The notes under the pieces were generated by a model, which saw nothing but the letters and a program-made list of their open reading frames with translations, did not search any database and was not told where the DNA came from. Both the position numbers and the translations under genes were made by a program. A stretch of DNA of 64,000 nt, from NCBI GenBank assembly GCA_963576565.1, contig OY755044.1:46113235-46177234 (forward strand), in the 5' to 3' direction. Source of the stretch: Aspidapion aeneum. Its lineage: Eukaryota; Arthropoda; Insecta; Coleoptera; Brentidae. How positions within the stretch are numbered: position 1 is the first letter of the stretch; the number at the start of each line of letters is the position of its first letter. Of this stretch, positions 1 through 10,637 are shown one piece after another.

Positions 1-240
1 GAGCTTTCTTCTCTTTCTTGGGCATCTTGAAACGTAATTTATTGATATTTCTGGCCATCTTTGTCCATACCATAGATGTTGTTGAGTGTCTCTCCATTTT
101 ATAGTTGTGGTGCATCTTCTAGTCTCTACCTTTGGTGTATGCTCATGCCAAAATACTTTGCAAAGTTTTCTAAGAAAGCCTGTCTTCTTAGTGTCTAACC
201 TTTTTCTATTTCGCTCTAAAAGCTTTGCCATTGCTTTTAT
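1..240 (-). pseudogene. LINE (non-LTR retrotransposon) ORF2 C-terminal remnant
   Basis: The minus strand translates, from about 236 down to 1, into a peptide containing WYGQRWPE followed by CPRKRRKL. This resembles the C-terminal tail of many insect LINE ORF2 proteins, where a WYGH..RMPE segment is followed by a basic RRKRGRP segment. No start is seen and the frame runs off the left edge of the window, so this is a partial, probably dead copy. It may belong to the same kind of LINE as the reverse-transcriptase remnant near 27.4-28.4 kb, but the two pieces do not overlap. Family membership is from remembered motif shape, not a search. Confidence 0.5.
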
Positions 241-1130
241 TTGTAGACTGATAGATTAACGTTCGTTTCCTTCTACTTTCCCATTTCCGAGATTTCAGTA
301 CAATTTACAACACTTTTTGAAGTGATGTTTGCAAGAAATTGTCACGTCGAACATGTGGTAAATTATTTTTTTCTTTATACTCGACTGAACAAGGTAAGGG
401 GGACAGGTTCCCCTATTCCATACCAGATTTTTTAAATCAAACATTGAAATGCAAATATTGAATTTGCAATTCAGGAACCACTTCTGTTTTTAGCGCCCCT
501 AGAACTGGAGATCATAATACAACCATGCCGAAAGGTATGGGTATACGCCGTGATCGACCCATTCCGGTCGAGTAGATGCTCCCAGCCAAGTAGCGATCTT
601 TTACCCGATGGAAGACTACAACTCTCTAGGGGTGCGTTTCTATTTGAATGAACTACTTTTGAGTGTATTTCTCCCAAATAGACACATTTTAGAAAGTATC
701 TAACAGAGAGGTTCGATCGGCATGCACCTTAATAATTAAAACGCAGACATTGGTGAGATTTTTTTAAACATATAAAGAAATAAAGGAAAGCCCTCGCCGA
801 ACCTCTACAAGTATCTTCTCATCCAAGATCGTAGCCTTTTATTTGACTGCTTTTGTAAAAGAGAATCCTAGGAAGCAGACAGTTCGCATGCCTGCCTTCA
901 ATGAGAGACAATAAACGAACAAAGGGGCGCAAAGTGCGACAATGAAACGTCATAAAAACGTTGCTAAACAAACGTAAACAACACGTTTTAAGGGTGCCAT
1001 ATTGGTAGGTAGGGACCAAAGTATACACAACTAACTTAAAAATTTAAAAAAAAATGTAAGGTTACCTACTACTACGAAGCTCCAACCGCAGAATATCTAG
1101 CTATAATAGCTAGTTATTCTGTACTCCAAC
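241..1130. other. Unassigned AT-rich stretch
   Basis: No gene or complete mobile element recognised. A moderately GC-rich block at 480-680 gives a 68-residue minus-strand frame that resembles no family I know. It could be part of an old LTR or a short interspersed element. Confidence 0.4.
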
Positions 1131-1300
1131 TCAAATCAAACCGAACACTCGGGCTAAAGGGAATGGGACAATTCGCCGGCAGGCCCACCTTGCCTCTGGA
1201 CTAAGTCGACACCGACTCAACTCACCGCCGACACAATCCGCCAATACAATTTGCCGCCGGAACAACAAGCCGCCGCCTGGGTGTAAGTTTGCAATTTTGA
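1131..1300. repeat. GC-rich module 1 with a degenerate CCGCCGAC motif
   Basis: An island rich in G and C inside AT-rich DNA. It contains repeated variants of CAACTCACCGCCGAC and CCGCCGG, and is preceded by GGGACAATTCGCCGGC. A similar island with the same lead-in lies at 6740-6890, and a shorter, inverted relative at about 16880-16940. The 64-residue frame across it is not like any protein I know. Confidence 0.45.
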
Positions 1301-1908
1301 TTCGTAAGTAAAATTTTTTTACCAAAAAGTACTTTTAAAAAATAATTTTTAATTTTTCATATAATAATAATAACTAGTTTCCAAAAAAACATTATTTTTA
1401 AAAATAATTTGTTCCAAAAACAATTTTTTAAATTTTTTTCAAAAGTAGATTTTTGAAAAGCTACTTTTTTATCAGATTTTTCTAAATAGGACAATGAATA
1501 AACTCGTAAATAGATATGAATTAGCCCCTTATTGAGAAGCCATGAAATTCAGAAACATGTCCCTGGCCCCCCTCTCTGTTTTAGCTGGATGATAGCCCTT
1601 GATGAAGGTTAGGTTAACACCGATTTTGATCTCCCAAAAGGAGGGCAGGAGGAAATAATAAGTTAATTAGGACCCGTAGTACTCGTAAATAACTCCGAGT
1701 TTCTAACTTATATAAAAATGGATTAAAAAAATTGGTTAAGTGATTTTTCAAAATTGATTTAATTTACGCGCCCCTAAATTGTTATATCTGAAAATTATCT
1801 TGCTTTATTTGAAGGGAAATTTTATTATCAACAATATAAAAGTATAGATCACATTTTTGATATAGCGCTTGGTTTTTAGGAAAATCGGGTAAAACATAGA
1901 ATACACAT
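1301..1908. other. AT-rich flank of the GC module
   Basis: No gene seen. It holds poly-A and poly-T rich DNA. A segment near 1270-1330 (GTTTGCAATTTTG) and a segment near 1605-1660 (around GGTTAGGTTAACACCG) recur in inverted orientation at 16780-16910 and 16630-16680. This suggests both places hold copies of one dispersed repeat. Confidence 0.35.
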
Positions 1909-4585
1909 CTGGGTACACGGCAGTGCCCCGCCAAGTTCGCGCAGAAATCGCTGTAAAATCTTTTCTTGAAACATTTCAGCCCATATTTGACCTATCTAAA
2001 ACTCTACTTCGGAATGAGCTGCGAAACTCAAACCTCGCACTTCCATAAAGTAGTAAAGTAGTTACGATATTTCAAAAAACGTTAAAATTGCCACTCACTT
2101 ACTCACTCACTTATACCTACTCATTCATGTATAGATTATCACAATTCTAATGTACTTCCAGACATGCTACAAAGCTGAAATTTGGCACACTGATAGAACT
2201 TGTGACCAAACCCTTGGAAAAAATTAAAAAACCTCAAAATTCTAATTTACTCCCTTCCCCTATACATGTAAAATTATATAAAAGTAACACTGCCCACTTC
2301 CAGAAGAGCTAGAGAGCTGAGCTTTGGAAGACGGATAGGAAATATGATAAAACTATAGCAAAAAAAATTAAATACACCAAAATTTTAATTTACTTTCCTC
2401 CCCTATAATCGTAAAAGTAACATTGCCCACTTCCAGGAAGGCTAGAGAGCTGAGCTTTAGAAGGCTGATACGAACTATAATAAAACCACAGGAAAAAATA
2501 AAAAAAACCGCAAAATTTTCAATAAGGCGTTGAAAAAGTTTTGAACAATATTCCGCATATTTTACTACTTTAAAACTTAAATATTATTCAAATCCTTTAA
2601 AAAAGTAGTGAAATCATAACAAAAACATTTCATGTAAAAAAAGCCATTTCCAAACTAGTAAGAACCTTTCATTTTGAAATTTGTATTGGAGAACTTGGCT
2701 TTACTTTTATCTCAATTATTTTTGCGGAATACCACTTTCGCGTACTTGACTTTTTTTACATGAAATATTTTTGTTATGATATTTCTTTTTTTCATTTTTT
2801 TACATCACCTCAATAAACGGATGCCGCTGTAGAGTTCGTTATTAGTCGTACCCCACTGACTTATATATCGTTACAAAATATTTTTAATGGCTTTTTGTGT
2901 CATTGTGGCTTTAGGGCTTAGTTAAATTCTCAGAAATTTGAACACTACTATAAGAGGAGATGTATAAAAAAAAGTTGGATCAAAAACTGGCCGGGTAACA
3001 TCCGGATCGTTAATCTGTGACCTATTCTTAGCTAGAACCATACAACTATTTCTAGCGCCTGCACTAAAGACATATTTTAACCTAAAGATTTTAAAGGAGA
3101 GATCATACTTTATTTTATACTGCGATGGTCAAAAAGCACCGACAATACAAATAGTTCTTAGTTAAATTAGGGCATAGTTTGGGTCCATTTTAGTTTTCGA
3201 GTAAAATGAGAAAGCCTGAGTGACCTTTAGGTACTTAGACGCAGTTTAGTCAACTTTATTACTTAGCTCTTTATTGATGTTCGTTTAAAGTTAAGTAAAA
3301 GCAATACCAAAAATTTTCGAAAATCGAAATCTTAAATTAGCTTTCGAGTTTTTTCAAAAAGAAAAATTAATTAATTAAACACTGTATTTTATAATTTTTT
3401 ATGGAAGCCTTTCAATTCTAAATAAAAATTTAAGATTTCAATTGATTTTTGTAAAATTTGTGGTATTGCTTTTACTTAACTTTAAAGGAACATCAATAAA
3501 CATTTCCAAACTAGTAAGAACCTTTCATTTTGAAATTTGTATTGGAGAACTTGGCTTTACTTTTATCTCAATTCTTGTTACAGAATACCATATTCGCGTA
3601 CTTGGCTTTTTTTTACATGAAATTTTTTTGTAACGATTTTACTTCTTTTCTAAAAGAATTGGTTAATATTTAATTTTTAAAGTAGTAAAATATGCGAAAT
3701 ATTGTTCAAAACTTTTGAAATTCCTCATTTAAAATTTTAAGGTTTTTTAATTTTTTTCCCATGGTTTTATCATAGTTCCTATCACCCTTCCAAAGCTTAG
3801 GTTTCTAGCATTTCTGGAAGTGGACAATGATACTTTTACATAATTTTACATGTATAGGGGAGGGATGTAAATTAAAATTTTGGTGTTTTTAATTTTTTCC
3901 TATAGTTTTATCATAGTTCCTATTAGTCTTGCAAAGCTCAGTTCTCTAGCAATTCTGGAAGTGGACAATGTTACTTTTACATAAATTTACATTTATAGGA
4001 GAGGAGAATAAATTAAAATTTTGGGGGTTTTTAATTTTTTCCTATAGTTTTATCATAGTTCCTATTAGTCTTGCAAAGCTCAGTTCTCTAGCAATTCTGG
4101 AAGTGGACAATGTTACTTTTACATACATTTACATTTATAGGAGAGGAGAATAAATTAAAATTTTGGGGGTTTTTAATTTTTTCCTATAGTTTTATCATAG
4201 TTCCTATTAGCCTTCGAAAGTTCAGCTCTCTAGCGTTTCTGGACAATGTTTAAAGTAAATTAAAATGTGGGTGTTTTTAAATTTTTTTCCTATAGTTCTT
4301 CAGTCTGCGAAATTTCAGCTTTGTAGCGTGTCTGGAAGTACAGTACAATTTTGATGATCTATACATGAGTAAGTGAGTGAGTGAGTAGCAATTTCGACGT
4401 TTTTTGAAATTTCTTAACGAAGTCCATGAAACTTGTTAACTCTATGAAGATCTACGACTGTGCAAAGTTTGAGATTCGTAGCTCATTCCGAAGTAGTTTT
4501 GAATAGGCCAAATATGGGCTGAAATGTTTCAAGAAAAGATGGTACAGCAGTTACGCGAACTTGGTGTGGCACTGCCATGTCCCCA
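1909..4585. mobile_element. Foldback element A1 (complete copy, hairpin ends)
   Basis: The left end reads CTGGGTACACGGCAGTGCC and the right end is the inverse, GGCACTGCCATGTCCCCAG. The end sequence in other copies (GGCAC-GGCA-GTGCC) can form a 5-bp hairpin. Inside each end come the same modules in mirror order: a CACTCACTCACT tract, a segment with CTTCCAGACATGCTACAAAG, and several ~110-130 bp subrepeats with CCCTCCCCTATA and TAGAGAGCTGAGCTTTGG. The inverted arms are about 1909-2640 and 3645-4585. The core (2810-3440) resembles the family B foldback near 33-36 kb. No transposase frame is present, so it is non-autonomous. No convincing target duplication was found. It could be a foldback transposon or a Helentron-derived element. 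Confidence 0.6.
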
Positions 4586-5536
4586 GATATCGCGAATAGT
4601 TTCTCTATATGTCCCCGTTTTTAGGCAAATATACCAAATACGAATACGCTACGCCAAAGTGAAGTACCGCCATTAGATATTGAACTATAGAATCGACAAC
4701 AGAGCAAAAACAACAGCATATAAGTCAGGGAAGTAAGCTTTGATAACGATTTACATAATATCAATCCAGCGACATCAAAGGAACACCTTGAAATTGCATT
4801 ACGAGACCCGTATTTCTATAAAAGAACTTTATAAACAACTCAGCATGATAAACTCCGCCCAGAAATAAAGTTGAATTTAAGTTTTAAATTAAATGCAAAT
4901 TTAGATGGGCTTTAAGATAACACAAAAGTTTACATGTAGAGAGCATCGCACTGGCACAATCCTGTGGCACAAACACCTTAATCAAAGACTCATCGAGTTG
5001 TGGCAAGCTGCTCCCCGTTTCTTGCCATTTTCTAAAAAAATAAGAAAATACATACATACATACATACATAAACAGCTCTTCGTTTCTTACTAAGACAATA
5101 AAATTCAAATATATTATGAATTTACCCCTCTTAACAAGGCCATGGAGCTCTTTCATATTTTTAGTAGAATTTTTTTCGATATTTTTTCTGTTTTGCAACA
5201 TTATCCATAATTCTAATGGCTTTTATGCAAAGCTTTAAGTATCGTCAATATTTAGTTTATTTCGAGACCACTTTTAGAAGGTAAACTAATATATACTCAT
5301 GTGCAACAATTTTAAAAGAAAAAAATTTGGATTTTTCAAAACGGTTATTTTATAATTTTCTTCTATGGCTTTTTATATTACTACAAAAATTTTTATTAGG
5401 CAATTTGTTTTTACATGATAATTGACTTGTTCGATTTTTTTGCACCTAAGTGTAGTTCTGGTAGCCAAATGATACAAGAAAAAGAAATTAAACCGTAAAC
5501 TATAGTCGCATTAACTTAATAAAACTTGCCTCGATA
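4586..5536. other. Unassigned stretch with a short (CATA)n tract
   Basis: AT-rich DNA with no recognisable gene. A short (CATA)n tract lies at about 5049-5071. Overlapping frames of 105 residues (minus) and 62 residues (plus) at 4884-5201 are on opposite strands of the same DNA and show no family motif. Confidence 0.4.
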
Positions 5537-5538
5537 TA

Positions 5539-6542
5539 CAGTGAAGTCCGGATATAACGAACCTCAAAAATGAACTAAATACGGTTCGTTATATGCGAGG
5601 TTCGTTATAAACAGTAAAAATAAATTTTGTTTAATTTTTTATGTTTCTTTTTTTAATATTATCCAAGATTAAGAAAACTAAAAATATTACAAAAAATACT
5701 ATACATTTTTAAATTTTTTTAGAAAAAGGCAGAATACATACGAATAAAGACGTTTATTATTATTGTCATACATATAAATATGTAGGGTACATAATATGGT
5801 GGTATGTAATACATACATAAAAGAAGCCTAAATCTTTTTTAATAATATGAAATCCATAACTTTTGTTTGTACATTTCTACTTGAAAAATATTCCCTGTTT
5901 ATATAGTTTTTAAGGTAACAAAATGATGCCCATATTTTATCACGAACTTGGCGTGATTCCAAAAAATTACGAGTTTCCGAAATTTTGTTTTCCATTTCAC
6001 GAATGGTTGGAACATAAACCTTAGTGACTTCAACAGAATTATCTTGAATAGGATCATCATTATCTTCGTCATTATCACTTGAATCCATGTTTGAGATTAC
6101 GGAGAGATTATAATTTGCTCATCAGTCAACGATCCTCTTGCTACAATGTCTTTATCAATAGTCACATAATCGTTAAAATCGAAGTCACACATTTTTCTCT
6201 TAGCTTGTTCTTCTACTAAATCAAGCATATCATTATCGCATTTATACTTGTAATCATATTCTGGGTCTTGTGCATGTCTGTGCAACCATTCATGTCGTTG
6301 CCGTATCGTCTAGTGTGATAACGCCCATTGTCTGCTTATATAAAGATCGTTTTAAAAGAAAAATACATATTCTACTTTATTAAAATTAGGTTCGCTATAT
6401 CCGGAAGTTCGCTATAAGCGGGATCGTTATAACCAGTAAGACAATACATGAGTATTTCTGGATGACTTTTCGTATGAAGAAAAAAGGTTCGTATTAACCA
6501 GAAGTTCGCTATAAACGGGTTCGTTATAAGCGGACTTCACTG
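5539..6542 (-). mobile_element. pogo/Tigger-like DNA transposon remnant
   Basis: The left end CAGTGAAGTCCGGATATAAC is mirrored on the right by GTTATAAGCGGACTTCACTG, and the element is flanked by TA at 5537-5538 and 6543-6544, as expected for the Tc1/mariner/pogo superfamily. More copies of the TTCGTTATA motif lie just inside both ends. The 1,004-bp length is well short of a full Tigger element (about 2-3 kb), and only a transposase tail is left inside, so this is a deletion derivative. The transposase tail lies on the minus strand. Confidence 0.8.
5828..6285 (-). pseudogene. Tigger/pogo transposase C-terminal tail (frameshifted)
   Basis: Two adjacent minus-strand frames (6285-6097 and 6088-5828) lie inside the Tigger element. 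The first contains DYVTIDKDIVARGSLTDEQI, which has the acidic D-x-LTDEEI shape found after the DDE domain in Tigger and CENP-B-like proteins. The second begins with an acidic run and contains the pattern ETRNFLESR and KNYINR followed by QTKVMDF, like the C-terminal helix of Tigger proteins. The two frames differ by a shift near 6090-6100. The DNA-binding and catalytic domains are absent, so this cannot be active. Confidence 0.65.
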
Positions 6543-6739
6543 TATATAATATAAAAATATTTAAAAAAAATATTTTATCGAGATTCTATTAATAAGTAAA
6601 TGAAATAAAGTTCATTCTAGGACCAGCATTAAAAGTATAAAGATACATATTGGTCAAACTATTGTGATGCATCACCAAGCTATCAAATTTTGGTAAAAAA
6701 AGTAAGTGCCAAAAATACCATATTTTTGTTAGGCCGTCT

Positions 6740-6890
6740 TTCAGCATAGGGTCTAGGACAATGCGCCGGCGCCGATTCGGCTCGGCCAACTCGCCGCCGA
6801 CCCAACTCGATGCCGGGCCAACTCACTGACCGACGGCGACAGGCCCAGTCACGCCAACCCAACTCGCTGCCATGTCGCCATGGTTTTAAC
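6740..6890. repeat. GC-rich module 2 (CAACTCGCCGCCGAC-type)
   Basis: This is the second GC island in AT-rich DNA. It opens with GGACAATGCGCCGGC, like the 1.1 kb module, and carries repeats of CCAACTCGCCGCCGAC, CCAACTCGATGCCGGG and CCAACTCACTGACCGAC at roughly 18-28 bp spacing. Minus-strand frames across it are low-complexity and not supported as genes. Confidence 0.5.
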
Positions 6891-6898
6891 ATTGATTA

Positions 6899-6985
6899 TA
6901 CAGGGTGTCTTATAACTTAGGGACCATAGTGCAGCAGGTGATAGAGGAGGTTATTTCTGATAAAAAAATTTATATAACATAGTCA
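6899..6985. repeat. Dispersed repeat beginning TACAGGGTGTC (copy 1, truncated)
   Basis: The sequence from TACAGGGTGTCTTATAAC through GATAGAGGAGG closely matches 29014-29100, and its first part matches 16566-16600 in inverted orientation. The copy is cut off by the inverted-repeat element starting at 6990. The TACAGGGTGT start is typical of the ends of insect DNA elements, but no partner end is visible here. Confidence 0.5.
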
Positions 6986-6989
6986 ACAA

Positions 6990-7306
6990 CAAAAAGGAGT
7001 TTTTTTTGTTTCCCTTATATTTTTCCGTTTCGCCTGCTTTTGGTTTTTTTGTTTCTCTCGTATCTCGGTAGATGGCGCCTCTTGCTATAGTTCACTCACT
7101 AATTACATTTAATTAGAGACAAAACCGTCTGATTAACTTCGCAAGATTTGTCACATCGACCAGCAGTGTTCTGAGGAGTCCCATAAGGACGAAACGGTTA
7201 ACTGTCAACACTTATTAGGTGTCCATTAGATCTTGGACCCCCGTGAGGTTTAGCTTTCAGGCTACCCACGGAAAAATATAAGGGAAACAAAAAAAACTCC
7301 TTTTTG
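6990..7306. mobile_element. 317-bp inverted-repeat element (MITE) with perfect 38-bp ends
   Basis: Bases 6990-7027 (CAAAAAGGAG...ATTTTTCCG) are the exact reverse complement of 7269-7306. The interior has no coding frame. It contains a TAGATGGCGCC segment. Perfect ends suggest a young non-autonomous DNA element. I could not identify a clear target duplication. Confidence 0.7.
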
Positions 7307-7373
7307 CCCCATTAGCCACGAAACTTGTTTGATTTTTAAATTACAAACCTTTTTAAAATAATAACACTATTAA

Positions 7374-7741
7374 AGTTGAATTTTCATTGCTTTTTTTATT
7401 AAGTTTTTTTTTGAACAGCCACCTTGTTCGGAGTTTAATCAAAACTCGGTCGCTGTGCTTTTTTCGCGAAATCAGTTGCAATAAAATATTGACACGGATA
7501 CGGTCGCGTGGTGCAGCTCAATTTTTTGCTGATATTATTTTACATTTCTATCGAAAATTAATTGTGACGACTGACTGACTCTTCCCCAGGGATCCCAAGA
7601 AGAGAAGAGAAGAAGGAAGACCGACTGGCTCACATCGTAAGTTCAATAATTTCAATTTTTCAAATCATAATTTTTATATAAACGCAGCGCATGAAAACAT
7701 TTCACTCCTCTCTCCAGTTTTGAAGAGCTAAAAAATCTTCA
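7374..7741 (+). repeat. 5' LTR of BEL element 1
   Basis: This 368-bp LTR matches 13712-14079 at a constant offset of 6,338. The 3' copy begins TGTTGAATT and this one AGTTGAATT, so the canonical T was lost here. Both end in CA. An AATAAA (7481-7486) and a CGTAAGT splice-donor-like site (7638-7644) lie inside. Small frames inside the LTR are not genes. Confidence 0.9.
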
Positions 7742-7759
7742 TGGTCCTTCTCTCCGAAT
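7742..7759 (+). promoter_or_regulatory. Primer-binding site, tRNA-Tyr-like
   Basis: TGGTCCTTC follows the LTR directly. Its first nine bases are complementary to the 3' end of eukaryotic tRNA-Tyr (GAAGGACCA), and the later CCG also fits. The middle diverges. The tRNA assignment rests on memory of the tRNA-Tyr acceptor stem. Confidence 0.5.
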
Positions 7760-8167
7760 ATGAGCTCCTAGACATTGTTTTTGTCTATTCATTTGAATTT
7801 TTCGTGAACCGAGAACGTGGTTTTACGTTTTCGGTTGACCGCATTGTATTTTTTTGTGAGCCATATTTGTAGGTTGGGACTTCCTTTTTTTCTCAGATTA
7901 TTGTTTTTATATCAGTCACGAGCAATTGTTTTTTTTTGATCAAATTTAAACTTTAATCGTTAAAATTTTAAATTTATTTTGTTGTTTACAATAAAATTAA
8001 AAAAGATTTTACTTGTGGAAGGCAAACACACGCAATTTTAATTTTAGAGATTTTTGTTGATAGATACTTTGCTTTTTGTGCAAAAAGGGCATATAGGTTT
8101 TGGTAAAGCAGACGTATTTTTAACTTTTTTTGTAGAGATTTTTTTTTACAAATTTGTTTGCTTAGTC

Positions 8168-8989
8168 ATGGCAACTCCTGCGGTTTTAGCTAAGTTGAAA
8201 AAACATAAAGCTAATAGAGCTTCTTGCCTAAGTGAGATCGCCATTGTCCTGGACTTAGCCAGAAGGGCTAAACAGGACTCCTCCCTACATAGCTTATTTA
8301 AGGTTCGCGGTTTAGAGCTTGAAGACGTGAAGAAGGATTTTTTAAAACACCATCAAAATGTCATGTCCGCCATTTTAAATTTGCCTGATTGCGATTTAAA
8401 TGTTGAAAGTTTAATGCGCGATTCTTTTTTAAATGATTATTATGAAATTATGGCAATTTTTAACGATTTGTTTGACAAAGATCAGCCTATAAATTTTTCT
8501 TTGCCTGCAAATCGCCGCAGTAGCGTAGCTCCAAACCAAGCTATGAACCAAAGTACATTTTTGCACTCCGGTCCTAACTTTTCTGCGCCAAAATTAGCTC
8601 AACTTTCGGTGCCTAGTTTTCACGGTGACTACAAGTCTTTCCAATCGTGGCTAGATATTTATGACTCTCTAGTGCACAATGTGAGTTTTATTTCTAATCG
8701 GGAAAAATTTCAATATTTGATTAGTTCCTGTAAAGGAACCGCTCAATCGGTAGTGTCGGCTTTACCCTTGACCGAGCATAATTATCCCATAGCTTATGAC
8801 GCATTAAAAAAGAGATTTTCTAACCCTCGTCTTATTGCGCAGTCGCACTGGTCAATTTTAGATAATTTTGAAAAAATTAAACCGGACGACTCCAATTCGC
8901 TTCGCAGCTTAATAGACACGTACTCGGAAAATTTGGCCGCTCTCAAAAAGTTAGGTTATGATACGGACGCTTATTATGATGGTGCTTAA
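8168..8989 (+). pseudogene. gag: BEL element 1 gag, N-terminal part (truncated by frameshift)
   Basis: I place the start at the ATG at 8168 (protein begins MATPAVLAKL). The open frame upstream lacks an ATG and is leader. The protein has a basic, helical N-terminus, then the BEL gag core (DUF1759-like) from about residue 140, marked by KLAQLSVPSFHGDY, SWLDIYDSLVH and LPLTEHNYPIAYDALKKRF. These segments line up with LPRIDLIKFNGEL and LPLSDANYPIAFEQLVKRY in the intact element at 46-51 kb. The frame stops at 8989. Homology to the intact element continues in another frame, so a frameshift lies at about 8955-8985. Gag would form the cytoplasmic particle in which reverse transcription takes place. 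Confidence 0.85.
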
Positions 8990-9023
8990 ACGTTTGGATA
9001 CTGCTACGGCCACGCGCTTTTAG

Positions 9024-10637
9024 TTGGAACATGGCTCCAACACGATTCCTTCTTATCGTCAGTTGATAGACACTCTAACAAAATATTGTGTTGTTTATGA
9101 TACACTCCAAATGACAAATCAATCAACCCCTGTTTCAAAACCTCCCCAGAAACAAAAATCGCACGCTAAACCCCATTATAGAAGTACTGAAAGTACCGCA
9201 AGTTTTTTTGTGGATCAACGCAACCCACCCGCATCGCAGTCTTTTCCCCAAACCCCGCCCATGGCGGTCGCTGTTAGATGTTTATTATGTAACCCGCTCG
9301 CTTATCATCAATTGTATCAGTGCCCTTTATTTTTAAATAAAACCCCATTTGAACGCTACAATTTTTGTAAATCCAAACGAATTTGTTTTAATTGTTTGAG
9401 TAGTGGTTTTCACGAACTTCGTACCTGTAAATCAACCAAATCGTGTCGACAATGTAACTCAAAATTACATCATAGTTTACTTCACTTTGAAAGGGGTTCA
9501 TCTCGGGTTCCCACTTTACCTGCAAGTCAAAACGCACCCCCTCTTACTAACCCCCAGACGGAGGAAAATGGGCAGAATCCACATATGAACACTCAACCCT
9601 CTACCTCTACCTCAATTAATACCTATTCCTTGCAATCACAGGGAACAGCAACTTTATTGGCTACCTCTCTTATCGCGATAAAAGATAAGTTTGAGCATTT
9701 TCAAATTTTTCGCTGCATTATTGACTGCGGCTCAATGATGTCTTTTATCACTCAAAAGGCAGTAAGTCGCTTGGGATTAATTAAGGAAAGTTTTTCTGTA
9801 CAAGTTAGGGGTTTGGGAGACATGGAAACGTCCATTAGCAATGGGCGAGTTAATATTTGTTTTAAGCCAGTCGAAAGAAATGATCTTTATTTAAATACCG
9901 AGGCTGTTGTTGTAAATAAAATTAGTGAACACATGCCCTCCATACCACTATGTAAAGACAATTGGCCGCACCTTCTAAATTTGAACTTTGCTGATCCCAA
10001 TTTTCATATCCCTTCCAGGGTTGATTGTTTAATAGGAGCTGATTCTTTTGGTCGAATTTTACAGGGTGATTGTATCTACGGCTCAGATGACCAACCGGTC
10101 GCGATAAAAACTATCTTTGGTTACATTGTTTTGGGGAGAATGGCCGTTAGGAACGCAAATAATTCGCCAATCTCGCTTTTGACTATTAATTCTGACGTGT
10201 CACAACCCCCGCTAGAGGTGGTTTTACAACGATTTTGGGAGTTGGAATCCGTGCCTACTAAAATTTGTGTTTCGCCCGAAGACTCTCTCGCAGAAAAAAT
10301 TTTTGTAGATTCTTATTCGCGCACTTCGACGGGAAAATTCGTTGTTTCGCTCCCGTTTAAAATTAATTCGCCTAGTTTCCCTGGTTGTAGGGAAGTCGCT
10401 TTAAATCGTTTTTTTTCGCTTGAACGTCGTCTTTTAAAAACTCCGGAGTTGTATGAAGAATATCGGGAATTTATTCGCGAAATTTTAAATTTAGGACATA
10501 TGAACCAGTTCAAGACCAGTCCTTTACGTCAAATTCTTTTTGGATTCCGCATCATTGCGTCTTGCGCCCTGAAAGTTGCACAACGCGTTTACGCGTCGTT
10601 TTTAATGGAAGGTTTACTGTTGCCAATCAAAGTTTAA
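9024..10637 (+). pseudogene. gag-pro: BEL element 1 gag C-terminus and aspartic protease (broken)
   Basis: This frame carries the end of gag and the protease. Zinc-knuckle cysteines occur at residues 86-89 (CLLC), 121-124 (CFNC) and 141-144 (CRQC). The protease motif is at about residue 234 (IIDCGSMMSFI), where the usual DTGS or DSGS reads DCGS, a substitution next to the catalytic Asp. A stop codon, TAG at 9021-9023, sits in frame just upstream in a region that is conserved in the intact element. From about 10,500 the true homology leaves this frame, consistent with a one-base deletion there, so the last ~45 residues are out-of-frame sequence. The protease would cut the polyprotein, but as it stands the gene cannot yield one. 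Confidence 0.85.

Noticed and set aside
4884..5201. 105-codon minus-strand frame
   Set aside because: Includes the (CATA)n tract and shows no family motif. Likely chance.
7387..7578. 63-codon frame repeated at 13725-13916
   Set aside because: Lies entirely within the LTRs of BEL element 1. Identical because the LTRs are copies.
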